In this document: one piece after another, positions 1 to 8,192 of the stretch
Position numbering within the stretch: the first letter of the stretch is position 1
How the letters are laid out: each line of letters begins with the position of its first letter
Assembly (NCBI RefSeq): GCF_014268615.1
Contig: NZ_JABWQV010000027.1
Location: 1 to 37,933, forward strand
Direction: 5' to 3'
DNA length: 37,933 bases
Source of the DNA: Pseudomonas tehranensis
GTDB taxonomy: Bacteria > Pseudomonadota > Gammaproteobacteria > Pseudomonadales > Pseudomonadaceae
Position numbers and translations under genes: made by a program
The notes under the pieces: generated by a model
Seen by the model: the letters and a program-made list of their open reading frames with translations, nothing else
Database searches by the model: none
Told to the model about the DNA's origin: nothing

Positions 1-30
1 GAGTGGGCAATCCCCACTCGCGCCGTCTGC

Positions 31-444
31 TCAGCACTGATTCAGATCGATCTTGTTTTTTTGCTCCAGGCCTTGTTCGGCGCCAAGGTTTTTGGCTTCC
101 TCCTCACCCATCGCCTGGTAGTGTTTTCGCATCGCTTCCAATTGCTTGAGGTCCAGGGACTCCAGGCCGAGCATCGCGTTGTGTGCATGCTTGGTCGCCC
201 GTATCAGCTCGTCCACCTTCAGATGCAAGATGTCGGTATCGCGGTTCTGTGTGTTCTGAATCAGGAACACCATCAGGAAAGTGATGATCGTGGTCGAGGT
301 GTTGATGATCAGTTGCCAGGTATCGTTGAACTGGAAAAGCGGCCCGCTGGCGGCCCAGAGCACCAACAACACCAGCGCCCCCAAAAATGTCTTGGGGCTC
401 CCCGCCCACAGGGCCAGTTTTTGTGCGATTTTTGCGAAATTCAT
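31..444 (-). CDS. Low-affinity iron permease family membrane protein
   Basis: A 137-residue inner-membrane protein. Two hydrophobic segments (about residues 19-34 and 46-64) are separated by a short loop with FNDTWQ. A charged, helical C-terminal half with the segment NRDTDILHLKVDELIRA follows the second one. This pattern matches the low-affinity iron permease family (Pfam Iron_permease), named after fungal Fet4-type transporters. Bacterial members are short and their transport role is mostly unproven. The gene has its own upstream gap and no clear operon partner in the window. Family assignment is fairly secure; an iron transport function is inference. Confidence 0.75.
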   Translation of the reverse strand: MNFAKIAQKLALWAGSPKTFLGALVLLVLWAASGPLFQFNDTWQLIINTSTTIITFLMVFLIQNTQNRDTDILHLKVDELIRATKHAHNAMLGLESLDLKQLEAMRKHYQAMGEEEAKNLGAEQGLEQKNKIDLNQC

Positions 445-610
445 TGCTGCGTTTCCTTCTGGGATGCACCTGTCTGGTGTGACAGCAACGAAGCGATGAA
501 AATTCTACCGACATGGGCGGCGCGGCCTTAAGTTCATTGACCCGCAAGGTCGTCGCAACCATTTGCCGTATCCGGAGGTCACTGCTTAAAGCCCTCAATC
601 GGAGTACACC

Positions 611-757
611 ATGAATCTTGCGCGCACTTTTTGCTTGACCTGTTGCCTGTTCGCCCTGCAAGGCTGCTTTGACAACTCGGACAACGAGACCAAGGACAAC
701 ACCGATGGCACCAAGTCGTCGGTGCAGATGCAGGAGTCCGGCTCGGAGAAAAAATAA
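611..757 (+). CDS. Small lipoprotein, 48 residues
   Basis: Too short for routine ORF calling, but well supported. The sequence GGAG lies six bases before the ATG. A hydrophobic signal segment (residues 7-18) ends in a lipobox LQGC, with the lipidated cysteine at residue 19. The mature part is short, polar and rich in Asp, Asn, Lys and Ser, as in many small Pseudomonas outer-membrane or periplasmic lipoproteins. The specific function is unknown. It stands alone, followed by a REP element. Confidence 0.7.
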   Translation: MNLARTFCLTCCLFALQGCFDNSDNETKDNTDGTKSSVQMQESGSEKK

Positions 758-839
758 CCGGCTTGTTGCAAGAGCTGGATGTGTGAGCCCTGCGGGCGAT
801 GGCGTCGGATCAGCGGAATCGATGTCGGCTGACCGGGTG

Positions 840-868
840 CTATCGCGAGCAGGCTCGCTCCCACAGGG
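840..868. repeat. Pseudomonas REP palindrome
   Basis: The sequence holds the imperfect palindrome GCGAGCAGGCTCGC followed by TCCCAC, the classical extragenic REP element of P. fluorescens/P. putida genomes. It sits between the lipoprotein gene and the end of the HicB gene, a usual position. REP elements can act in transcript stabilisation, and as substrates of REP-associated transposases; no such transposase is in this window. Confidence 0.85.
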
Positions 869-886
869 TGTGGGGCAGGTCTGCTT

Positions 887-1297
887 TCAACGTCCTTGCT
901 GCAACACCTTCAGCGCCGCCGAAGCGAGAAACCCGGAACGGCTTTTTTCTTCAGGATGGTGCAGCACGTAATCGTCGATACGGTTCAGCAGATAGCCGGG
1001 CAAGGTGATGTTGAGCTTCTGCGCCTTACCCAGATATTTGGTCACATCAATATCCACCAGCGCCCAGGTGCAGCCTGCGTATTTAGCATTGGCCGCATGC
1101 AAGGTGACTGTATTGGCCGATGGAATCGGCGAGCCGTCCTCCGCTAGAATCTCGAAGTGCCCCTCAATAGCCTCGCGGGCCATCGCCATGGCATCGTCCA
1201 GGTCATCGCCAGCAGAAAAACAACCGGGAATATCTGGTACTTCAACGCCCCAGGCGTGCTTCTCATCGCCCATGGAAATTGCAATCGGGTAAAGCAT
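887..1297 (-). CDS. HicB-family antitoxin (orphan)
   Basis: A 136-residue protein starting MLYPIAISMGDE. The N-terminal part has the partial RNase-H fold typical of HicB (GVEVPDIPGCFSAGDDLDDA). The C-terminal part has a ribbon-helix-helix-like DNA-binding segment (LNITLPGYLLNRIDDYV). HicB neutralises the HicA mRNA interferase and represses its own operon. I chose the start at 1297 because GGAG lies ten bases before it; an ATG at 1324 in the same frame has weaker support. No HicA reading frame of about 60 residues is visible just upstream (1298-1506), where the partner normally lies. It is therefore an orphan or has lost its toxin. Confidence 0.8.
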   Translation of the reverse strand: MLYPIAISMGDEKHAWGVEVPDIPGCFSAGDDLDDAMAMAREAIEGHFEILAEDGSPIPSANTVTLHAANAKYAGCTWALVDIDVTKYLGKAQKLNITLPGYLLNRIDDYVLHHPEEKSRSGFLASAALKVLQQGR

Positions 1298-1506
1298 GTC
1301 AATCGTTCTCCGGGAGTGCATCACCTCCGCGTGGTGTGCTTGGTGGGTACTATCCCCACCTTGCTCTGATGATCAACGCTATAACCACCGAGTGTAAGCA
1401 AGCGCTGTCATCGCAACCCAGTCTAGAAGCCGCGTCATACAAGGGCGGCGGTGAGGCGGGTTGGGGTTATTTCTGGATGTGAGAAGAACAACGAAATGCA
1501 TCCGCG

Positions 1507-2151
1507 CTACGACTGCTGCACAAACGTCAGCCGCACAGCAAACCCAATCAAAAGACTCCCAAACAACCACTGCTGCATACGCTGGGCCGAAGGAGAGCGC
1601 TGGAGCCAGCGCCCGAGCGCCACGCCCACCAGCGCATAGGCGCTGTCAAACAGCAAGCCGACGCTGACCAACACCACGCCGAGGGTTGCAAACTGCCCAA
1701 GCACTGGCCCGCCCTGTGGGTCGATGAACTGCGGTAACAACACCGAGCAAAACAGCAGCGCTTTGGGATTGAGCAGGTTGGTCAACAACCCGCGTCGAAT
1801 CGCCTGCTGCCACTGTCGTCTTCCTGCCTCAACGCCGGCCCCTTCAAAGCTTGGCAACAACGAAGTGCGCAGGCATTGAAAACCAATCCATAGCAAGTAC
1901 GCGGCACCGGCCAGGCGCACCACGTCAAAGGTCCAGGGCGCGGTCTTGAACAACGCCGAGAGCCCCAACGCTGCCAGCGCGACATGACACCCCCGAGCGA
2001 TCCCCAGACCCACGGCTGTCGCCAGCGCCGCGCCTTTACCCTGACGAGCGCCGGTTTGCAGCAGCAGGATCATGTCCGGGCCGGGCAACAGATACACCAC
2101 CACTAACGCCATCAAAAACAACCAGAGCTCTGCCACACCATCCCCCTGCAT
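1507..2151 (-). CDS. LysE/RhtB family amino acid exporter
   Basis: A 214-residue polytopic inner-membrane protein. The first helix contains the family signature YLLPGPDMILLLQTG. A small glycine-rich helix (GKGAALATAVGLGIARG) and about five or six hydrophobic segments follow, with the conserved GLLTNLLNPKALLF motif near residue 120. LysE/RhtB proteins export amino acids or related small molecules. A GTG fifteen bases inside the stated start has a good AGGGGG site before it and may be the true start (2136). It is divergent from an Lrp-type regulator, the usual pairing for this family, so that regulator probably controls it. The substrate is unknown. Confidence 0.88.
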   Translation of the reverse strand: MQGDGVAELWLFLMALVVVYLLPGPDMILLLQTGARQGKGAALATAVGLGIARGCHVALAALGLSALFKTAPWTFDVVRLAGAAYLLWIGFQCLRTSLLPSFEGAGVEAGRRQWQQAIRRGLLTNLLNPKALLFCSVLLPQFIDPQGGPVLGQFATLGVVLVSVGLLFDSAYALVGVALGRWLQRSPSAQRMQQWLFGSLLIGFAVRLTFVQQS

Positions 2152-2282
2152 ATCGACGATTTCGGTAGGGCCAGTCTAGGGCTGACGGGCAGGGCAGGTG
2201 GTTGCGAAGTCAGCTTCTAAAGCTTCTGAAATTGGCATAACCTGCCAAGCAATCACGATGTTCAATCGGAAACTGCCAATTC

Positions 2283-2762
2283 ATGAAACTGGATGCCTTC
2301 GACCGCAAAATCCTCGCCGCGCTGCAACGCGACGGCCGCCTCAGCAACGTGCAACTGGCCGAAGAAATCGGCCTGTCCGCCTCACCGTGCCTGCGCCGCG
2401 TGCGGATGCTGGAAGAGGCCGGCGTGATTCGCGGCTACCAGGCCGTCCTCGATCGCGACGAAGTGGGTCTGGGGCTGACAATCTTTGTCGGCGTCAAGGT
2501 TGAACGGCACAACGACGAACAGGCCGAAGCGTTTCGCCAAGCGGTCACGGCGTTGCCGGAGGTGATCTCGGCGTTTCTGGTGTCAGGCGAATCGGACTTT
2601 CTGTTGCAAGTGGTGGTGCCGGACTTGCGGGCCTACGACCGTTTTCTCACTGGGCGACTGCTGAAGTTGCCGGGGGTGAGTGACATCCGGAGCAATTTTG
2701 CGATTCATACGGTGAAGACGCCGGGGGCGCTGCCGTTGGGGCATTTGCCGGGGGGCGGTTGA
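2283..2762 (+). CDS. Lrp/AsnC family transcriptional regulator
   Basis: A 159-residue regulator. The N-terminal winged helix-turn-helix (about residues 3-60) includes LAALQRDGRLSNVQLAEEIG and LSASPCLRRVRMLEEAGVI. The C-terminal RAM/ligand-binding domain includes VSGESDFLLQVVVPDLRAYDRF. Lrp-type proteins bind amino acids and control amino acid uptake, export and catabolism. It is divergent from the LysE exporter with about 130 bp between them, which fits local control of that gene. The length is normal for the family. Confidence 0.9.
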   Translation: MKLDAFDRKILAALQRDGRLSNVQLAEEIGLSASPCLRRVRMLEEAGVIRGYQAVLDRDEVGLGLTIFVGVKVERHNDEQAEAFRQAVTALPEVISAFLVSGESDFLLQVVVPDLRAYDRFLTGRLLKLPGVSDIRSNFAIHTVKTPGALPLGHLPGGG

Positions 2763-3074
2763 TATTTTCGGGTGTTCCCGCCTGCACTGATCGGAACCGT
2801 GCAAACAATAGGATCCAGCACCCTGTGCATGTTGGCGATGTGCGGCCGGCCCATTTCGCGTCATGCCGCTTGCGCAGGCGGCTTCTTACAGGCATCCGCG
2901 TATTCCCGCTGAATGCCCCTGAGCGCCCGTTACACCGGTTTTGAATTCAGACTCACACTCTAGAGACAGTGTTCTATGCTGCTATTAAGCCCCGCGTAGT
3001 GATAGTGACCGTAAACGACCGTTCACTGCGGCTCTGTATCCGGCCTTTACCCTTGCCAACGGACGGCGCCTGAT
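2763..3074. other. Intergenic region, no gene seen
   Basis: About 310 bp between the Lrp-type regulator and the 403-residue nuclease-like gene. Short reading frames here lack ribosome binding sites and resemble no family I know. It presumably holds the promoter of the downstream gene, but I could not name a clear -35/-10 pair. Confidence 0.5.
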
Positions 3075-4286
3075 ATGAACCAGTTGACCAGTTATACCGA
3101 CACCAACGACCCGTTGAATCAACGCATCTTGAACAACCTGGAAGCGGGGCGGCCTGGCGGTCTGAAAGTAGATCTCTATCTGGGTGACCAACCTGCGCTG
3201 GATCTGACCACGAATAACCTGACGCTTTTATCGAGCCAGCAATACCCGTACACAGCCCTCGGAACGATAGGCATACGAAAGTTGCTGGATCCGCCCGAGA
3301 GTAGCGTGGTCAGCCAGATTGTGAACCGTCACGCTGTACTGCCGAGCAATTCCAGCGCCGACCAACTCGTTCTACTCGACGTGCAGGGCCAAACTGAAAT
3401 CTCACAGGCACTGAGGCGGGATGCGCGTCATACCCAAGGTAGCGCCCATAGTCATCCGCTGTTCGACTCAACTAATCAGCATGTGCAGTGGATTCGGACG
3501 CATCGTGCGCAGATGTTGCTGGCATTCGAGGATATACGGCAGCAAGGGATCGTGCGTCGGCAGGCAAAAGAAGCGTGGGATCACTACGACGCCGTTTCCA
3601 GGCTCGACGCCCCGACCAGGGAAGCGGTGAACACCTGGCTTCAGGGGGAGGATCACAGCCTCGGCTGGGACCGGTTCAAAAGAAACGATGTCAAATCTGG
3701 AAATCGCTTGAGCACCCACTACACGAACCTTCGTGGAGATCTGAAGACCTCGCAGTCCATAACGTCGGCCCGCGGGGAATATGCAGCAAGCAAACTCCTG
3801 ATCACCGCGTATGGCACGGACTACCAGATGAAAATGGGGAAGTCCGCAAACGGGATGCGCCCCAATGGAATAGACCAGATCTGGGTCAAACGCGACATGC
3901 GCACAGGCAACGTAATTGAGTACCTGATTGTTGAAGCGAAAGGAAGCGTCAACGCGACACTGGGTCATCCCAGTACCGGCCAGCAAATGTCACCCAAATG
4001 GTTGTTCTGGTGCCTTATCAATATGGCAAACAAAAACGCATCGTACATAGGGCCTGAAACGAAGACGGATTTACCTGTAAAAATCCTCAACGCATTAATC
4101 AACCCAGGGGGGATTCCCGTTCGAGGCATTGTCTTTCACTCGCTCCACGGATCGAAGAATGAAAGCAAGGTCGTGCAGATGAACGATATCGGACTCTACC
4201 AATTCGCGTCTGCATTTGAGAACGCATCGAAAGGTGGCGGACTATTCACCAACGCGCCTACACAACAGTACATCGCGTTTAAGTGA
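3075..4286 (+). CDS. Orphan protein with PD-(D/E)xK-like nuclease motif
   Basis: I do not recognise the full 403-residue protein. The C-terminal part has a restriction-endonuclease-like pattern: E235 in an ARGEYAAS helix, D267 in NGIDQIW, then a strand YLIVEAKG with E287 and K289. This spacing fits the E...D...ExK core of PD-(D/E)xK nucleases, common in toxin domains and mobile-element proteins. The N-terminal 200 residues are polar, with no signal peptide, no membrane segment and no recognised secretion marker. It stands alone: the next gene downstream is convergent TerC, so there is no obvious immunity partner. It could be a solitary effector, a defence nuclease, or a housekeeping protein of unknown role. 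The nuclease call is inference from the motif. Confidence 0.45.
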   Translation: MNQLTSYTDTNDPLNQRILNNLEAGRPGGLKVDLYLGDQPALDLTTNNLTLLSSQQYPYTALGTIGIRKLLDPPESSVVSQIVNRHAVLPSNSSADQLVLLDVQGQTEISQALRRDARHTQGSAHSHPLFDSTNQHVQWIRTHRAQMLLAFEDIRQQGIVRRQAKEAWDHYDAVSRLDAPTREAVNTWLQGEDHSLGWDRFKRNDVKSGNRLSTHYTNLRGDLKTSQSITSARGEYAASKLLITAYGTDYQMKMGKSANGMRPNGIDQIWVKRDMRTGNVIEYLIVEAKGSVNATLGHPSTGQQMSPKWLFWCLINMANKNASYIGPETKTDLPVKILNALINPGGIPVRGIVFHSLHGSKNESKVVQMNDIGLYQFASAFENASKGGGLFTNAPTQQYIAFK

Positions 4287-4287
4287 C

Positions 4288-4314
4288 GAGGGGCGGCTCA
4301 CTCGGCTGCCCCTC
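4288..4314 (+). terminator. Hairpin after the nuclease-like gene
   Basis: Arms GAGGGGC and GCCCCTC pair across a 13-base loop, beginning one base after the stop codon at 4286. There is no strong T run, so termination efficiency is uncertain. Confidence 0.5.
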
Positions 4315-4397
4315 ACCCATTCAACGACATCGGCCTATGGCCCCCCGATGGCAGGCGCCAATATTGTTTTCGTGTAGCGGCCGTCACCTGTATGGAT

Positions 4398-5390
4398 CTA
4401 AACCTGCGAGCGAGCAGAGGCCTGGTCGCGGGTTTTCCAAAGCGATAGCAACACACCGCCCAGCAACAAAGCCAGGGTCACGCTCAGGGAAATCACCGCC
4501 GGAATCTTGCCGATGATGCCGACCAGGAAAATCTTGCCGCCGATAAACACCAGCACCAGCGCCAGGGCGTACTTGAGATAGGCGAAGCGGTGAATCATCG
4601 CCGCCAGAGCGAAATACAACGCACGCAGGCCAAGGATGGCGAAGATGTTAGAGGTATAGACGATGAAGGGATCCTGAGTGATGGCAAAGATCGCCGGCAC
4701 GCTGTCCACAGCGAACACCAAGTCGGCACATTCAATCAGCACCAGGGCCAGGAACAACGGCGTCGCCCAGAGCACGGACGTACCACTGGCATCCGCCTGG
4801 CGGACGAAGAAGCGCCCTTCATGCAAGCGATCGGTAACCCGCATGTGTTTGCGCAGGAACTTCACCAGCAGGTTTTCGCTAAGGTCCGGGTGGTCATCGA
4901 TCTTACTGAACAGCATCTTGGCCCCGGTCAACAGCAGGAAGATGCCGAACACGTAGAGAATCCAGCTGAACTCGGCGATCAGCGCCGCACCTAGGCCAAT
5001 CATGATCGCGCGCAGCACGATCACACCGAGAATGCCCCAGAACAGCACCTCGTGCTGATACTTACGCGGGATTGAGAGAAAGCTGAAGATCATCGCCATC
5101 AGGAATACGTTGTCCATCGACAACGATTTCTCGATCAGAAAGCCGGTGTAGAAATCCATCCCGGCGTCACCGCCCTTGACCTGCCAGACCCAGAGCCCAA
5201 ACAGCAAACTGGCCGTGATATAGCCAGCAGACAGCAGCAGGCTTTCACGCACGCCGATTTCTCGATGCTCACGGTGTAACACCCCGAGGTCGAAGACCAA
5301 CAGGCTGATAACGATGCTGATAAAAACGAGCCACAACCACGTGGCGGTGCCGAGAAAGTCGGCAAAAAAGAACGGTTCTAGGGCAGTCAT
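4398..5390 (-). CDS. TerC/Alx family membrane protein
   Basis: A 330-residue inner-membrane protein with about nine hydrophobic segments. Family landmarks are FLIEKSLSMDNVF near residue 85 and ECADLVFAVDSVPAI near residue 220. Conserved acidic residues in these membrane segments are thought to handle metal ions. Relatives include E. coli Alx, which is linked to Mn2+ homeostasis and alkaline pH, and TerC of tellurite-resistance clusters. No other ter genes are nearby, so the Alx-like manganese role is more likely than tellurite resistance. The gene is preceded by a folded leader (see 5393-5463) that overlaps its ribosome binding site AGGAGG. Confidence 0.9.
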   Translation of the reverse strand: MTALEPFFFADFLGTATWLWLVFISIVISLLVFDLGVLHREHREIGVRESLLLSAGYITASLLFGLWVWQVKGGDAGMDFYTGFLIEKSLSMDNVFLMAMIFSFLSIPRKYQHEVLFWGILGVIVLRAIMIGLGAALIAEFSWILYVFGIFLLLTGAKMLFSKIDDHPDLSENLLVKFLRKHMRVTDRLHEGRFFVRQADASGTSVLWATPLFLALVLIECADLVFAVDSVPAIFAITQDPFIVYTSNIFAILGLRALYFALAAMIHRFAYLKYALALVLVFIGGKIFLVGIIGKIPAVISLSVTLALLLGGVLLSLWKTRDQASARSQV

Positions 5391-5392
5391 AA

Positions 5393-5463
5393 GCCCCTCC
5401 TCTCAGTGTCGAAGTTGTACAAACTGCAACTCCGACATGGCAGCGATTCGCTGTCAGAGGGGC
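5393..5463 (-). promoter_or_regulatory. Structured 5' leader that can sequester the terC ribosome binding site
   Basis: In the mRNA, GCCCCTC (from 5463-5457) can pair perfectly with GAGGGGC (from 5399-5393). The second arm overlaps the Shine-Dalgarno sequence of the TerC gene. Between the arms are two more hairpins: CAGCG/CGCTG with a three-base loop (5441-5453), and an 11-bp helix pairing 5407-5417 with 5427-5437 that includes one G-U pair. Together they form a compact three-way junction. Known alx/terC-type genes in other bacteria are often controlled by Mn2+/pH-sensing leaders. The primary sequence here does not show the yybP-ykoY consensus. Folding was done by eye. Confidence 0.55.
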
Positions 5464-5885
5464 CCGGCGTTGTGGGAAAAAATTTAGAGAGGCGTGGGGG
5501 AATTCTCAATCAGGTAAGGGTTGCAAGGTGTTTCGGTGGGGGAGGGGGTGGCTGAGGTTGGAGTGTTGATTGATGGAAATTGAGTAAAGCCTGCTTTCCT
5601 GGAGAGGTTCAAAGACTCATCTTGAGGCCAGAGGTACGCTTTGGCTGATGGCTGATGGCTGACTGTTATGACCGGTAGAAAATGGCCGGTTCTGCCTTTC
5701 TTCAAGGGCAGCTTTCGGCCAAGAGCGGACGTTTAGAGCAGAGAAATCAATCTGTTCTCTTTTCCCAATGGACATCACCGCGGCGTACGCAGGGCTATCG
5801 CGTGGTGCGCGCAGCGCTCTCTACAAGCACCTGAGCACTTGGCGCCGCGCAATGAGGCGAAGCATGGACTTCGCGTACGCTAACG
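5464..5885. other. Intergenic region with a repeated element copy
   Basis: About 420 bp without a credible gene. At about 5703-5735 it holds one copy (complement strand) of a short element centred on TTGGCCGA that recurs at about 6680-6722, 7930-7985 and 11084-11120. At 5648-5664 there is a small tandem repeat of GGCTGAT. At 5857-5874 a hairpin GCGAAG/CTTCGC lies just beyond the DUF805 stop on the complement strand and could end its transcript. Confidence 0.5.
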
Positions 5886-6470
5886 TTATGCCTGAGCCAA
5901 TGCATTAACGAACCACTCGTAGAGTGCCTGTGGGGAGTATTGGGGAAAATACGCAACTAGCACGGTTGAAATTACAAGCACCAGCACCACCAACAGCGCG
6001 GTAAGTAGCTTTACCAACGTCGAGAGAGGTGGATTGGGCGGGCCGTATTTATTAATCGCTTTACGCCCCGGAAGCATGATGAGCGGAAGCGTTATCACAA
6101 AGCCGATAACAGGGAACACCCAGAGAATTCCCCATATCGGACTCCAGCCTAGATCACGTGCCCTGCGTACCAGTAGAGACACGTCGAGCAGGATGGCAGG
6201 AATGACAACGGTGACACCGACTATCAGCAAAACGACCAGTTGATGGCGCAACCCCACCATAAAGAACGACAGCAAAATGCACGGAAGAACCAGCACCAAG
6301 GGCACACGAATCAGCCAGAAGCGCGCCAGAGAAATACGCCCGGAAAAATCAAAAATCTTGGGTTTTGAAAACGTGACAACCTCGTCGTCAATCAGTTGGG
6401 CGTCGCCCGGCTGGTAGGGGTTTTCGATTTCGCTGCTGATGCTGCCGAAAACGGGTTCTATCCTGGCCAT
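5886..6470 (-). CDS. DUF805 family membrane protein
   Basis: A 194-residue protein. After a polar N-terminus (residues 1-40) comes FSGRISLARFWLIR, the typical entry to a DUF805 membrane domain. Hydrophobic segments follow at about 53-75, 78-97, 110-130 and 152-172. The segment LLVRRARDLGWSPIWGIL matches the conserved RRxxDxG motif of the family, and PGRKAINKYGPP matches its C-terminal N-x-YG-PP pattern. The function of DUF805 is unknown. The gene is alone, with long non-coding flanks. Confidence 0.8.
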   Translation of the reverse strand: MARIEPVFGSISSEIENPYQPGDAQLIDDEVVTFSKPKIFDFSGRISLARFWLIRVPLVLVLPCILLSFFMVGLRHQLVVLLIVGVTVVIPAILLDVSLLVRRARDLGWSPIWGILWVFPVIGFVITLPLIMLPGRKAINKYGPPNPPLSTLVKLLTALLVVLVLVISTVLVAYFPQYSPQALYEWFVNALAQA

Positions 6471-6772
6471 TTAGTGCTATTCCCTTGTGTTTGATGGTGC
6501 TATTCACGTCACAACGTTTCCGCCTCATATCTAATCGAAGGCCGGCATCAAACTCAAGAGAAAAGACGCTATCGTGTAAGGGGGGCTGTGTGCACCACAG
6601 AATGTGTGGGTCTGTCGCATGGTGCGCGCAGTACACCTTATGAAGTGTTTTGCCGCTAGTAAGAAGGCGGGTCATGTCCCTACTCTGAACGACGGCTTCT
6701 GGCCGATTTCTGCCCGTCGTGAGGGGCTGCAAACGATCCAAAACTGACGGTCGGCTTGGTTCATATCCAGAT
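6471..6772. other. Intergenic region with a repeated element copy
   Basis: About 300 bp with no convincing gene. At 6680-6722 it holds another copy of the TTGGCCGA-type element (here CGACGGCTTCTGGCCGAT followed by TTCTGCCCGTCG). A 14-base block GGTGCGCGCAG with its left flank is shared with 5800-5815, on either side of the DUF805 gene. I see no further structure. Confidence 0.45.
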
Positions 6773-7198
6773 TCAGCAAGCCGGTCGCTCGCCCAACCGC
6801 TCTACCAACCTTACGAGATAACCGTCGGCATCCTGGACGATGAATTCTCTCTGGCCTACTTCTACATTTTCAGCCCGATACCAGGTGTCTTTGCATTCTC
6901 GGTAGAGTGAAAATCCAGCCTGATCAAGTTTTTGGATGATTGGGGCGACAGCCTCAACATCAATCTGTAGGTTGATGCCTCTTCCAAACGGCCTGGTCAA
7001 CGGCGCCGTCAGCCATTGACCCGCGTCCGAATCAACCTGTTCAAGCATTACTTGAGCTCCATTCAAATTAAGGTATGCAAATCCATCTTCCGGACGTTGA
7101 TAAGCTACTTTGAACCCCAGGCAAGAAACCCAAAAAGCTAAGCTACCCTCCAGGTTGGTAACCATTAATTCTGGAACCAGTTTGTTACGTTCGAACAT
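6773..7198 (-). CDS. VOC-superfamily protein (bleomycin-resistance-like)
   Basis: A 141-residue protein with the two-repeat beta-alpha-beta-beta-beta layout of glyoxalase/bleomycin-resistance proteins. The N-terminal half has LVPELMVTNLEGSLAFWVSCLGF and AYLNLNGAQVMLEQ. The C-terminal half has GINLQIDVEAV and REFIVQDADGYLVRLVE. The last motif usually carries a metal-binding glutamate. Proteins of this type can bind bleomycin-class antibiotics or act as small metalloenzymes; which applies here cannot be told from sequence. The start at 7198 is the only good ATG. Confidence 0.82.
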   Translation of the reverse strand: MFERNKLVPELMVTNLEGSLAFWVSCLGFKVAYQRPEDGFAYLNLNGAQVMLEQVDSDAGQWLTAPLTRPFGRGINLQIDVEAVAPIIQKLDQAGFSLYRECKDTWYRAENVEVGQREFIVQDADGYLVRLVERLGERPAC

Positions 7199-7287
7199 GG
7201 GATGACTTCCATTTCACAAGGCTGATTGGGCCATGAGCGGCCACTCGAACACATCACCTGGATCAGCTGTTTTGCAGGACGAAGCGG

Positions 7288-7857
7288 TCACCGATGTTCC
7301 GCTGCCAACATTGACCTGAACTGAGAAATGACCTCTGAAGATAGCCCAGCACCTTCGAACACTGCGCAGGTGAAGCTAACGGGTGCAGGGCCTGGAGCAG
7401 TTATGATGCGGTCTGCAACCACAGCTACCGGACTGTTTCGATAAAGCGTGCGCCCTTCATAACCTACGGCATTCTGTTGTAAGAAGTCAGCGCTGTTCGA
7501 GGTATGAGGGACCGTGTCGAGAAGCCCGGCCCTAGCAAGTGCCAGAGTTCCCCCACAGATACCGGCAATTGTCGCTCCATTTGAACGACTAGCATGAAGA
7601 AAGCTTCGAATATCCGGTGCTTCTGCACTTTCCCAGACCATTCCTCCAATGACGACAACAACGTTCGGTTTCCAGTCCAGACAATGTTGCAAACTGCTAT
7701 CGACCGTTACAGCCAATCCACCCTGCGAGCGGAACTGACCCGTAGCAGAAGCGAAAAACCTGACGTCGATCCCGTAAAACGGGGACGCAGTTCCAGCAAT
7801 GAAAGCATATTCCCAGTCCGCAAAACCGGGTGTAAGTATCAATCCCACACGTGCCAT
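7288..7857 (-). CDS. DJ-1/PfpI family protein
   Basis: A 189-residue protein of the class I glutamine-amidotransferase-like fold. The nucleophile elbow AGICGGT puts the reactive cysteine at C101. The acidic partner that activates it in DJ-1/PfpI proteins is probably E16 in GFADWEYAF. Members act as glyoxalase/deglycase-like or protease-like enzymes, or as isocyanide hydratases. The exact activity is not clear. It lies upstream of the VOC gene on the same strand, 89 bp apart, and the two may be co-transcribed. Confidence 0.82.
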   Translation of the reverse strand: MARVGLILTPGFADWEYAFIAGTASPFYGIDVRFFASATGQFRSQGGLAVTVDSSLQHCLDWKPNVVVVIGGMVWESAEAPDIRSFLHASRSNGATIAGICGGTLALARAGLLDTVPHTSNSADFLQQNAVGYEGRTLYRNSPVAVVADRIITAPGPAPVSFTCAVFEGAGLSSEVISQFRSMLAAEHR

Positions 7858-8192
7858 CAGTCAGAATCCTCCATGAATGCCAATAACATTTGGCGACAAC
7901 AAACATACATCAAGGGTTTCTTTGGGTCGATTGAAGCCCCTTGCGACAGGCAGCGATCGGCCAAAAAACAGTCGTTTGAGGAGGGGTAAGTCCAGTGCTG
8001 CCGACAATTCAGTCCCAAAAAAAAATCAACGAAACGCTCGATGTTTGTTGCGTATAAACACATCCCAAGGCGCATGTTTAAAGACATCCGGCGTTACGTC
8101 CTAAAGGCTACGACACCTTGCGTCCTTACTTACGCGTGCGTCAGAATCCGCTGGCTTGTGCGCTTTGCCCCTCGGCCTCTATCGTTTACCTG

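Noticed and set aside
669..971. A 100-residue frame rich in Arg and Pro after the lipoprotein.
   Set aside because: Overlaps the lipoprotein in another frame and the REP element; low-complexity and without a ribosome binding site.
1325..1500. A short hicA remnant upstream of the HicB gene.
   Set aside because: A frame ending in GIVPTKHTTRR is too short and too different from HicA to call.
5391..5470. A known yybP-ykoY (Mn2+) riboswitch in front of terC.
   Set aside because: The expected conserved loop motifs of that class are not seen. Only the hairpin architecture and the covered ribosome site are supported.
5780..6660. An integron-type cassette around the DUF805 gene, based on TAACGTT near its stop and similar blocks on both sides.
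   Set aside because: The core site consensus of attC is not matched, and the two blocks share only about 14 bases.
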